Shown here: positions 1 to 7,855 of the stretch, in pieces | Numbering within the stretch: position 1 is the first letter of the stretch | Layout: each line of letters opens with the position of its first letter | NCBI RefSeq assembly: GCF_022376835.1 | Contig: NZ_CP084606.1 | Coordinates: forward strand, 1,296,501 to 1,360,500 | DNA length: 64,000 nucleotides | Reading direction: 5' to 3' | Origin: Brucepastera parasyntrophica | GTDB taxonomy: Bacteria; Spirochaetota; Spirochaetia; Treponematales; Treponemataceae | The notes under the pieces: model-generated | What the model saw: only the letters and a program-made list of their open reading frames with translations | The model's database searches: none | What the model was told of the DNA's origin: nothing | Made by a program: the position numbers and the translations under genes

Positions 1-628
1 CGCTCAGCGTGATGCCGCTCAAATCCGCGTTACCGCTCGGAGGAGCGACTATCACAGTCACTGTGTAATCCTCGCTACTCCCGTCCTCGGCGGTTACCGT
101 GTAGGTCACCGGGTCCGTAAAGTCCTGGCCCTCTCCCGGCCCCGGGCTTACCACAGCCCCGTCCACGCTTATGTCAAGAGCAAGATCTGTTTCATCGGTC
201 CCGTAGGGCGCCGTTATGGTTATGGTCTTGCTCTCCTCATCAACAACAACCGACCCGCCGGCCAGGCTGATGTCTCCGGCCGTTATTGTTTTCCCTGAGC
301 TTGCCCACCGGGCAAAAAGCTTCAGATCTCCGCTCACCTTTATTTTCGATCCGGCCGCGTACAAGGCGCCGTTCCCGTCGGCCCTGGTGTTCCAGCCCAT
401 AAACGTGAAGCCGGGCCTCGAAAGGCCGGTCCCCTGCGCAGCCGTTATTCTTTCGCCGTCTTCAACTTCCAGCTTTTTCGGGGCTGTCCCGCTCCCGCCG
501 TTCACGTGGTAGGTCACGGTCCACGTCTTCCTCAGCAGGGCTATAATGAAGGGGTTTTCACACGCCGTGAACAGTCCCCCCGCGACAAGCGCCAGTATAC
601 ATATTAACCCAATGGCTTTTCTTTTCAC
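1..628 (-). CDS. Lipoprotein with InlB-type (Flg_new) repeat, 3' end outside window
   Basis: The reading frame stays open from a GTG at 626-628 to the window edge, so the C-terminus is missing. The start is set by AGGAGAGG just upstream. The N-terminus (VKRKAIGLICILALVAGG, then LFTAC) is a lipoprotein signal with the lipobox ending at Cys. Next comes a Listeria-Bacteroides repeat: YHVNGG near residue 40, then PGFTFMGWN and LFARWA. A beta-sandwich segment follows, with paired strands ending in TYTVTAEDGSSEDYTVTV, of the kind found in tandem on treponemal surface lipoproteins. It is probably exported and surface-associated; its ligand is unknown. The GC-rich codon use is higher than in the metabolic genes further along. 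Confidence 0.8.
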   Translation of the reverse strand, partial: MKRKAIGLICILALVAGGLFTACENPFIIALLRKTWTVTYHVNGGSGTAPKKLEVEDGERITAAQGTGLSRPGFTFMGWNTRADGNGALYAAGSKIKVSGDLKLFARWASSGKTITAGDISLAGGSVVVDEESKTITITAPYGTDETDLALDISVDGAVVSPGPGEGQDFTDPVTYTVTAEDGSSEDYTVTVIVAPPSGNADLSGITLS

Positions 629-686
629 TTTTTCCTCTCCTCATACAGAACAGGGCCGGAACTCAACCGCTACCCCTGGTGTTTTT

Positions 687-836
687 CTTACATATACCCG
701 TGTGTAAGACGCTTATTTTTTACACATGACATTGTGTAAAATCTTTATTCATTACACATCTCTATGTGTAAGACTCATATTCTCTACACAATACCATGTG
801 TGAATATATTCATTTCTTACACATACCTATGTGTAG
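687..836. repeat. Array A: five palindromes spaced 32 bp
   Basis: Five imperfect copies of TTACACAT-N4-ATGTGTAA have centres near 697, 729, 761, 793 and 826, giving an almost exact 32-bp period. The spacers are loosely alike (consensus around CTTTATTCTT), so this is a tandem array of a 32-bp unit. It lies between the starts of the lipoprotein gene on its left and the end of the barrel gene on its right. Its function is unknown. A 32-bp period equals about three helical turns, so all palindromes face the same side of the DNA. Confidence 0.8.
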
Positions 837-860
837 ACTGTTCAAGTCAATATCCTCGAA

Positions 861-1376
861 CTAGAACCGGAGCCCGGCGCTCACGCCCGCTCCCCATAAA
901 AAGGGGTACCCGCCCCGGCCAAAGGGTTCCACAAACCAGGAGCCGAACACAAACCTGTAGCCGGCGGCAAGGCCTCCGAGAATGGCGGGCGTCAGTTCCC
1001 CCTCCTCAAAAATGAGGCTGGCCCCCAGGTTTCCCTGCACAAAAAGACCCTTCCCGTCTCCGCCGAGCACAGGCACATACCAGCGCACAAGCGCCGACGG
1101 CTCAAGGGTCACAAGTTCTGCGAAATCACTGCTTACCGAGACCTGGGTCCCGACCGCGAGGAAGTCGAGCACCAGGTAGTCAAAGCGGAGACCGCCTCCG
1201 AAGGACACGCCTTCCCTTGTGTTCGCGTTCGCCTCAAGCAAGAGGCCCGCCGACATTTTGGGTATGCCTGCGGCAGGACTGGACAGTTCGGCACTTTCTC
1301 CGGCCGCCGGCTCCTGCGCCGCAAGCGGCGGGAGGAAGAGAAAAATGAGAAGCATACTGCATACGATTTTATTCAC
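861..1376 (-). CDS. Small outer-membrane beta-barrel-like protein
   Basis: This is a 171-residue protein with a clear signal peptide (residues 1-20, cleavage after LAAQ or similar). It then has alternating hydrophobic and polar beta strands and ends in aromatic Phe (SAGLRF), as outer-membrane barrels do. The start is GTG at 1374-1376 with AAGGAG eight bases upstream. I do not recognise a named family. It is likely an 8-strand barrel in the outer membrane. Both flanks carry the 32-bp palindrome arrays, and it stands alone as a transcription unit. Confidence 0.65.
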   Translation of the reverse strand: MNKIVCSMLLIFLFLPPLAAQEPAAGESAELSSPAAGIPKMSAGLLLEANANTREGVSFGGGLRFDYLVLDFLAVGTQVSVSSDFAELVTLEPSALVRWYVPVLGGDGKGLFVQGNLGASLIFEEGELTPAILGGLAAGYRFVFGSWFVEPFGRGGYPFLWGAGVSAGLRF

Positions 1377-1549
1377 CTGAAAACTCCTTTATGATGATAT
1401 TACGTCAGGTATGGGGCAGAAAATCTGCCTTGTAAAGAAAAAAGCAGTGGCATTGGGGATAAGAAGGGAGAAGGGCCTGGTACATCTTTTTTTCACTTTT
1501 TTCTCCTTATCTGCCTGCGGTAAAAAGTCAGGCGGACCCGCGCCCCTTT

Positions 1550-1785
1550 CCGTCATTCCCGCGAAGGCGGGAATCCACCGCACGTAACACACCGTGAGAT
1601 CCCCGGGACAAGCCCGAGAATGACGATTGCAGGTTGCGCGCAGGCGGGAACCAGGGATGACGATTACTCGCCACGTCATTCCCCCGAAGGCGGGAATCCG
1701 CGCACATAACACACCGTGTAGATCCCCGGGTCATCCCCGCCCCCTACTCCGTCATTCCCGCGCAGGCGGGAACCGAGGATGACGG
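1550..1785. repeat. Dispersed CGTCATTCCCGCG...GCGGGAATC repeats
   Basis: At least three copies of CGTCATTCCC-N7-GGGAA lie here (about 1552, 1674 and 1750), two of them followed by related tails containing AACACACCGTG and GATCCCCGGG. The core resembles the ATTCCC-N8-GGGAAT repeats (dRS3-like) scattered through many bacterial genomes. The ORFs that cross it are repeat translations and not genes. Confidence 0.75.
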
Positions 1786-1805
1786 GTGTACCCGCGCCTG
1801 TGTTT

Positions 1806-1890
1806 CCTGCACAACAGAGTGTGCAGGCTTTTTATTTCCTACACATCAGGATGTGTAAGCTCCATTCTTTCTACACATTGCCATGTGTAA
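1806..1890. repeat. Array B: three palindromes spaced 32 bp
   Basis: Three palindromes with centres at about 1816.5, 1848.5 and 1880.5 share the period and spacer style of array A. The first has a compensated stem, CCTGCACA/TGTGCAGG instead of CTACACAT/ATGTGTAG, so pairing is kept although bases differ. The stretch from here to 2068 holds no convincing gene. Confidence 0.75.
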
Positions 1891-2068
1891 CCATTTTGCG
1901 TTCCCGGCTGACAAACGGAGCGCGCCCCTGCCCTTCCCGCGTCCCGTTTGGCGGAAGCTCTTCGGGGCAGAACCCGGCAGCGTATAAAAAAGCACCGGCC
2001 TGGCTGCGCTCACGCCGTTATGTATGAGAAAGCTGGTTTTGCCGCGGAATATTTTAGTCAGTAAAGTG

Positions 2069-2187
2069 TATGCTTGTATGCTTGTATGCTTGTATGCTTG
2101 TATGCTTGTATGCTTGTATGCTTGTATGCTTGTATGCTTGTATGCTTGTATGCTTGTATGCTTGTATGCTTGTATGCTTGTATGCTT
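2069..2187. repeat. Octanucleotide microsatellite (TATGCTTG)n
   Basis: There are fourteen perfect tandem copies of TATGCTTG (2069-2180) and a fifteenth of seven bases. Short reading frames through it (periodic Cys/Leu/Tyr/Met) are by-products of the repeat. It is a slippage-prone locus roughly 375 bp upstream of znuA, with no clear gene overlapping it. Confidence 0.9.
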
Positions 2188-2338
2188 CTACAGCCATGTT
2201 ATACCTGCACCGGTTTTCTTTGTATTTTTACCATAGTACCACGGATTCCGCATCCAGGCAACTGTTTTTTTCAGAGAAAGCCTGCCCTGCACGGGGAGGC
2301 GCTGAAATCGGTCCCAGCGCCAGCGGGCGAGCGGTATC

Positions 2339-2426
2339 CTTGAGTTCGCAAGGATACCCTTGCGAACTCAAGATTCAAGCGGAGCACGCGGTGCCGTGAG
2401 TTGCGGAATTTTCCGCAACTCACGGC
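2339..2426. repeat. Two adjacent long perfect hairpins
   Basis: Stem 1 pairs 2339-2353 with 2358-2372 (15 bp, 4-base loop). Stem 2 pairs 2393-2408 with 2411-2426 (16 bp, 2-base loop). Neither has a T-run, so simple termination is unlikely. The rest of 2188-2562 shows nothing coding; an AT-rich segment at 2520-2560 probably holds the znuA promoter. Confidence 0.7.
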
Positions 2427-2562
2427 AGGCGCAAAAAAAACTGTACTGGCCTCAAAGCATTTTACAGGCAGAATTTTCAGGAAAAGAATTCCTGAATTTC
2501 CTTCTGAATCGCTTGCAATATCCGCGATAAAAAAATATATTCTTTAAAATAAGGATTTAATT

Positions 2563-3464
2563 ATGAATAAAAATATACTTTTTGCATTATCTGTGGTCAT
2601 AGTTTCTTTGGCTTTTTTCTCCTGCGGTAATACTAAAAACAGCAAAGACTCTTCACAAAACGAAAAACCTATTGTGGTCCTCAGCATTCTTCCCCAGCAA
2701 TACTTTCTCGACCGGATTGCGGAAGATACCGTAAAACCGCTTGTTCTGGTCCAGCAGGGGCAGGATCCTCATTCATATGAACCAACCCCCAGACAAATGC
2801 AGGAACTGGCAAAGGCCGCGGTGTGGATTACATCCGGAATAGATTTTGAAAGGGGTCTGCTGCCGAAAATAAAAAGCAGCTCCCCAAGCTCCGTATTGTT
2901 GACGGGACAGAAGGAGTTACCTTCCGCCTGCTTGACGAGGATGATCACGATGATCATCCGGGCCATGATAGCTCCATTTTGCATGACCAGCATACCTGGC
3001 TTGGCAGGGAAGCCTCAAAAATTATGGCAGGGCATATTTTTGATTCCGTTACGGACCTTCTGCCGGAAAATTCCGAAATGTATGCTGAAAATTACTCGGC
3101 ACTCCTGTCGGATATTGATCAGGTTTTCGATGAACTTTCCGTTGAGCTTGCGCCTCTGAAGGGAAAAACGGTTTTTGTGTTTCATCCCTCATTCGGATAC
3201 TTTTTCGATGAATTCGGCATTATTCAGGAAGCCGTTGAAACCGGAGGAAAAGAGCCGACAGCAAAAAATCTTGTTCAGCTTATCGAAAAGGCGAAAGAGG
3301 AAAAACCACCGGCAATTTTCGTGCAAAAACAGTTTCCGGTTAAGGCGGCCGAAACCGTGGCCGAGGCGGCCGGCGCGAAAGTTATTATGCTTGATCCCCT
3401 TGCCGAAGACTGGCTGGACAATATCCGTGTAATGGGAAATATGCTGAAAACTATCGCCAAATAA
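2563..3464 (+). CDS. znuA: Zinc ABC transporter substrate-binding lipoprotein ZnuA, frameshifted
   Basis: This is the high-affinity zinc-binding protein of the ZnuABC system, with the lipobox at SCGN. The first 105 or so codons read in one frame (SILPQQYFLDRIAEDTV, GQDPHSYEPTPRQ). From about 2875 the homologous reading continues one frame back (KLRIVDGTEGVTF, the His-rich loop DEDDHDDHPGHD, QHTWLG, then VFHPSFGYFFDEFG and the C-terminus). A base seems to be missing around the A-run at 2866-2875. Motifs on both sides are intact, so this is a recent lesion or a base-call error. The stop TAA lies inside the first palindrome of a composite repeat. znuC and znuB follow. Confidence 0.85.
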
Positions 3465-3546
3465 TTTAAATTATTTGTGTATGTGTTTTTGATGTGAAGA
3501 ATTGGTTGATTCTTTACATCAAAAACTTAAATTAAAGGTGTATACT
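3458..3546 (+). repeat. Composite two-hairpin element, copy 1 (before znuC)
   Basis: Palindrome 1, CAAATAATTT/AAATTATTTG, overlaps the znuA stop. Hairpin 2 spans 3485-3526 (GTTTTTGATGTGAAGAAT paired with its complement, including one G-U pair in the sense strand). The tail TTAAATTAAAGGTGTATA matches the element's usual ribosome-site tail. The linker between hairpins is shortened. It sits between znuA and znuC. Confidence 0.8.
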
Positions 3547-3566
3547 ATTATAAAAGCGGAATAAAT

Positions 3567-4403
3567 ATGGCAGAACAATCCGGTGAAAAATCAGTTATTC
3601 TCTGTTTTGATGATGTATCATTTTCATATGATACAACGCCGGTTCTCGAACATGTGAATCTCCACATTCATGAAGGAGATTTTGCAACTCTTGTGGGAAA
3701 AAACGGGGCGGGAAAAACAACAATACTCAAGCTGATTCTGGGAATAGAGAAAGCCTCAGCCGGGACCATTGAACTGTTTGGCAGGTCCCCTTCCGAAGGA
3801 TGCAGAAAGATCGGATATATACCCCAGCAGACTATTTATGATCCCGCCTTCCCGGTTTCCGTAAAGGAAGTCGTAAAAATGGGCAGGCTCCACCCCCTTT
3901 CACGCAAATTTTCCGCTGAAGATAATGAGGCTGTTGAACGCGCCTTATCACAGGCTGATATTTCCGAACTGGGAAACAGGCCTTACGCGGCCCTGTCCGG
4001 GGGCCAGCGCCGGAGAGTCCTGCTTGCGAGGGCCCTGTCTATTGAGCCGGATCTGCTTATACTTGATGAGCCGACCGCAAATATGGATGTGGAAAGTGAA
4101 AACCGTCTGTACCGGACGCTTGGCGATTTAAAAGGAAAAACAACCATTCTCATTGTTACCCATGATACTGATTTTGTATCTTCCCTGACTGATTCCGTTT
4201 TCTGTGTCGGCGAGTATAATCCTGAAACGGGAAAAAGCAACCGCTCTGTGGTCAGACACAATATAAGCAAGGTAGAGGAAGAAAAAGGGCAGACGGCAGG
4301 AGGAAATGAATACAGAATACTGCATAACAGTGATATTTCCGATCACTGCATTCACTGCCAGCACAAAAATCGGGATATGGCCGGAAAGGACAAAATTACA
4401 TGA
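3567..4403 (+). CDS. znuC: Zinc ABC transporter ATP-binding protein ZnuC
   Basis: This is the ATPase subunit of zinc import. Visible motifs are Walker A GKNGAGKTT (about residue 43), Q-loop YIPQQ, signature LSGGQRRR, Walker B LLILDEPTANMD and the switch His in VTHD. The family is usually about 250 residues. Here a 278-residue chain carries a C-terminal tail with a His/Cys cluster (DHCIHCQHKN) that may sense or bind zinc. The last four bases overlap the znuB start, so translation is coupled. The start ATG is 3567, downstream of repeat copy 1. Confidence 0.93.
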   Translation: MAEQSGEKSVILCFDDVSFSYDTTPVLEHVNLHIHEGDFATLVGKNGAGKTTILKLILGIEKASAGTIELFGRSPSEGCRKIGYIPQQTIYDPAFPVSVKEVVKMGRLHPLSRKFSAEDNEAVERALSQADISELGNRPYAALSGGQRRRVLLARALSIEPDLLILDEPTANMDVESENRLYRTLGDLKGKTTILIVTHDTDFVSSLTDSVFCVGEYNPETGKSNRSVVRHNISKVEEEKGQTAGGNEYRILHNSDISDHCIHCQHKNRDMAGKDKIT

Positions 4404-5272
4404 ATTTCCTGACAAATATACTATTCAATCCTGATATAATCTTTATACGCAATGCTCTCATCGCAGGACTCCTCTCTTCGGTCCTTTTCGGGACTCTTGG
4501 TTCTATTGTTACCGTAAAACGGATAGCGGGACTGGCGGGCGCGATTTCGCACGCAGTACTCGGCGGCATCGGCATGGCACTTTTTCTGTCGGCGACAGGG
4601 ATTATTCCAGGGATGAGTCCTATGGCAGGCGCGATTATTTTCGCCGTCCTGTCCGCTCTTATTATAGGCCTTGTATCCCTGCGCGCAAAACAGCGGGAAG
4701 ATACTGTTATCAATGCTATCTGGGCAATAGGAATGAGCATAGGCGTTTTATTTATGGCAAAAACCCCTGGTTATACCGATCCTTCCAGCTATCTTTTCGG
4801 AAATATGTTGCTTATTTCCAATCAGGACCTTATATTATTGGCAGGGCTTGATGTTGCAGTACTGCTTTTAGCATGGAAATTCTACCCGCAGATAGAAGCT
4901 TCATCATTTGATGAGGAATTTGCCCGCCTTCGCGGGGTAAAAACCAACATGTTTTTTTTGATCCTTCTTGCAATAATTGCCATTGCCATTGTCCTGCTCC
5001 AGACGTTTGTCGGGATTCTGATGGTAATTGCAATGCTGACACTGCCTTCCGGCACAGCGGGCTATTTTGTTAAAAATATAGCAGGGATGATGGTGTTTGC
5101 AAGCATTTTTTCCGCGCTGTTTTCCTGCGCGGGACTCGCCGCCGGCTGGGTACTTGATGTTCCTGTAGGAGCTATGACTGTTGTTATTGCCGGAGCCGTA
5201 TTTTTATGTGTAACAATTCTGTCTCTTGCAAAGAAAAAAATGCGGGGTAAAATAAAGCAGGGACAGGCGTAA
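4400..5272 (+). CDS. znuB: Zinc ABC transporter permease ZnuB
   Basis: This 290-residue integral membrane protein belongs to the ABC-3 metal permease family. About eight hydrophobic segments are visible, with the family's GSIVTVKRIAGLAGAISHAVLGGIG stretch early on and RGVKTN before the last core helices. Starting with ATGA overlap on znuC, it completes the import channel fed by ZnuA and driven by ZnuC. A weak inverted repeat (ATGTTTTA/TAAAACAT, 5305-5336) follows the stop. Confidence 0.92.
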   Translation: MNFLTNILFNPDIIFIRNALIAGLLSSVLFGTLGSIVTVKRIAGLAGAISHAVLGGIGMALFLSATGIIPGMSPMAGAIIFAVLSALIIGLVSLRAKQREDTVINAIWAIGMSIGVLFMAKTPGYTDPSSYLFGNMLLISNQDLILLAGLDVAVLLLAWKFYPQIEASSFDEEFARLRGVKTNMFFLILLAIIAIAIVLLQTFVGILMVIAMLTLPSGTAGYFVKNIAGMMVFASIFSALFSCAGLAAGWVLDVPVGAMTVVIAGAVFLCVTILSLAKKKMRGKIKQGQA

Positions 5273-5404
5273 CAGGACAGAAAAGGGGTATTTTTCCAGG
5301 TCATATGTTTTAGTACTTTCTGTTTTTATAAAACATGTATATAATTAAGAAAAATATTTATTGTTTTTTTTGCTGTATAATTATGCAGCCGGAGGAAGAT
5401 TGGG

Positions 5405-7849
5405 GTGACAATATCTCATCATGAGAAAGAAAAAAAGTCGATAAAAACAAGAATCCTCCAGACAATGGCCATACCGTTTATATTTATGTTCCTGCTCCTT
5501 TACGCGGTTTTCTTTATAAGTATGAGAAGCCTCCTCGGGGAAAGGGAACTCGATAATATGATAAACCAGGCAAAACTGGCGGAGAATGTCCTGGTGTCTT
5601 CTGTCAGTTATCTGCCTAGCATTACAAGAGACTGGTCAAGCTGGGATTATACCTATGACTATGTTCTTGGCGATTATGATGAATTTCTTGACGATTATCT
5701 CACCGAATATCCCTTCCAGCTGTTCAGACTGAATTTCCTCGCGGTTCTTGATGTCAGGGGTGATATTGTATATGAAGGCTATTATGATTTCTGGAACGCA
5801 GCTTTTATGGAAAATCCGCCGGATCTGTCCGGCTTGTATGAAGTCATCGGCCCTCTGACGGTATCAACGTTTGATGAAAAAGAACTGCTTGATCTGACCA
5901 ATACAACACAGATTGGCATGGCCGGATTTGTGAGCCATGATCAGTCCATATACTATCTGAGTTCATATCCGGTCTTGCGTTCAGATGAAACAGGGCCCTG
6001 CGCCGGAGCTTTTATTTTCGGAAGAATCATTGATGACGCGGAAATGGCTTTTCTGACAAAAGACTCTGAAATAAGCTTTTCAGTTTCAGAAATTAATAAT
6101 ACGGATATCTCCGCGGGCGAAAGGGAATCCTTACTGGCAAACCGGAGTATAGTGATAGCTCACGATGATAGTGCAACCACATTTGAATTGTTTGCCGATA
6201 TCTTCGGCAATGATACCCTTGCAGTATCCATTTCGAGTCCGAGAACGCTGTATTCTGAAGGAAGCAATTTCATTAATATTGTGCTTGGCGTCGCGGCGCT
6301 CTGCTGTATTATTGTATTATTTGTAATTTTCAATCTGCTCAATAAAACAATAGCTGTCCCCTTAACTGAAATGGCCGCGGAAATAAAAAATATTAATATG
6401 GAAAAAACAGGGGCCTCATTGAATTTCAAAAGTAATACAAAGGAAATGGATAACATCGCGAATGCCATAAATGATATGCTTTTCCGCATAAAAAATGACC
6501 GTGATATTATACGGACAAGCAACGAAATACTTAATTACAGCGCAAATTATGACATTTTAACCGGCCTGAAAAACAGAACAAGTACAATAAAAGACTTAAA
6601 TACTATCATCCAGAAAGCAAAAGCAAATCTGAATACCATCACCGTTTTTTTCATTGATTTAAACAGGTTCAAGTTTATCAATGATACGCTGGGACATAAT
6701 CTCGGGAATAATTTCATTATCCTCGTCGCGAACAGACTGAAAAAGGAATTCGGTGAAGACGCGCTGCTTTCGCGTATGGGCGGAGATGAATTTGCAATTG
6801 TTATTGAATCCCTCAAAGATGATGTTGAAGAGCAGTTTTTCGCAGAGAGAATTTTTAATGTATTTAAAACGCCCTTCCGTATGAAGGAAAGAGAGTTTCT
6901 TATCAACGTTGCAATAGGGTCCAGCAGTTATCCGGAAGACGGACAGGATGCCGAAACAATGATAAAAACAGCCGATATTGCCATGTACCGGGCCAAAGAT
7001 CAGGGTGAAAATTCCTATGTTCCGTATAAAAAAGAATTTCACGCCGCGCTTCAGAGAAAGATTTATATAGAAAATAAAATCCGGAGTGCGATTAATAATA
7101 ACTGCAGGGAATTCCGGGCATTTTTCCAGCCCAAGCTTTCCGTTGAAACGGGAGAAATTACAAGCAGTGAAGCTTTAATCCGCTGGATGTCGCCGGAGGG
7201 AGTTATAGGCCCGCTGGAATTTATTCCACAGGCTGAAGAATCCGGCCTGATTATTCCCCTGAGCTGGTGGATGATAAGGGAATGCTGCAGGATCGGAAAA
7301 TTATTCGAGCAGGAAGGTATTGATAATACCATTGCAATAAATATTTCAGCCCAGGTTTTGCTCCATGAAGATTTTATTCCGGTAATCAGGAGCGCTATAG
7401 AAGAAACCGGGATTGATGTAAGAAAACTTGATATAGAAATAACCGAGTCGACCCTGCTTGATGATATGGAGAAAGTAAATACTATCCTGCGCGAATTGCA
7501 TAATGTAGGAATGGAAATATCCGTAGATGATTTCGGGACTGGGTATTCTTCCCTGAGTTATCTGCATAAACTTTCAGTTGACCGGATTAAAATAGACCGT
7601 TCTTTTATTATAAGAATTGATGAAGAAGATGATGATAAGGCTATTATTAACGCGATTGTAGCAATGGGCAAGAGTCTCCACATGGTAATAACGGCGGAAG
7701 GAGTGGAGGATGAATCCCAATATGCTTTCCTGAAAAGTATCAAGTGTGACGAAATACAGGGATATTACATCAGCAAGCCGCTGCCATACGATGAATACAT
7801 TGATTTTATGAAACAATGGAATAATAACCGGAAAGGCATGAATTTATAG
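5405..7849 (+). CDS. CHASE4-HAMP-GGDEF-EAL c-di-GMP protein
   Basis: This is an 814-residue inner-membrane bifunctional c-di-GMP enzyme. TM1 is at about 22-42. A periplasmic CHASE4-like domain follows (DWSSWDYTYDYV is typical), then TM2 at about 285-305, a HAMP-like linker, a GGDEF domain with intact GGDEF near residue 459, and an EAL domain. The EAL domain keeps its catalytic set: EALIRW near 588, the DDFGTGYSS Asp pair near 708, and AEGVE. Both cyclase and phosphodiesterase activities are therefore possible. Start GTG 5405 is preceded by GGAGGAAG. It converges on the next gene, six bases away, with no terminator visible. Confidence 0.9.
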   Translation: MTISHHEKEKKSIKTRILQTMAIPFIFMFLLLYAVFFISMRSLLGERELDNMINQAKLAENVLVSSVSYLPSITRDWSSWDYTYDYVLGDYDEFLDDYLTEYPFQLFRLNFLAVLDVRGDIVYEGYYDFWNAAFMENPPDLSGLYEVIGPLTVSTFDEKELLDLTNTTQIGMAGFVSHDQSIYYLSSYPVLRSDETGPCAGAFIFGRIIDDAEMAFLTKDSEISFSVSEINNTDISAGERESLLANRSIVIAHDDSATTFELFADIFGNDTLAVSISSPRTLYSEGSNFINIVLGVAALCCIIVLFVIFNLLNKTIAVPLTEMAAEIKNINMEKTGASLNFKSNTKEMDNIANAINDMLFRIKNDRDIIRTSNEILNYSANYDILTGLKNRTSTIKDLNTIIQKAKANLNTITVFFIDLNRFKFINDTLGHNLGNNFIILVANRLKKEFGEDALLSRMGGDEFAIVIESLKDDVEEQFFAERIFNVFKTPFRMKEREFLINVAIGSSSYPEDGQDAETMIKTADIAMYRAKDQGENSYVPYKKEFHAALQRKIYIENKIRSAINNNCREFRAFFQPKLSVETGEITSSEALIRWMSPEGVIGPLEFIPQAEESGLIIPLSWWMIRECCRIGKLFEQEGIDNTIAINISAQVLLHEDFIPVIRSAIEETGIDVRKLDIEITESTLLDDMEKVNTILRELHNVGMEISVDDFGTGYSSLSYLHKLSVDRIKIDRSFIIRIDEEDDDKAIINAIVAMGKSLHMVITAEGVEDESQYAFLKSIKCDEIQGYYISKPLPYDEYIDFMKQWNNNRKGMNL

Positions 7850-7855
7850 CGGGGA

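Noticed and set aside
687-1890. The 32-bp palindrome arrays as a CRISPR array
   Set aside because: The repeats are short and degenerate, spacers are 10-13 bases and similar to each other, and no cas gene is present.
2024-2399. Three ORFs rich in repeated Cys-Leu-Tyr-Met across the octamer repeat
   Set aside because: They are translations of (TATGCTTG)n in three frames; none has a ribosome site or a non-repeat domain.
2866-2882. Programmed -1 frameshift in znuA
   Set aside because: The site is not a proper X-XXY-YYZ heptamer in phase, and the same kind of one-base loss recurs in many unrelated genes here, so a sequence error is simpler.
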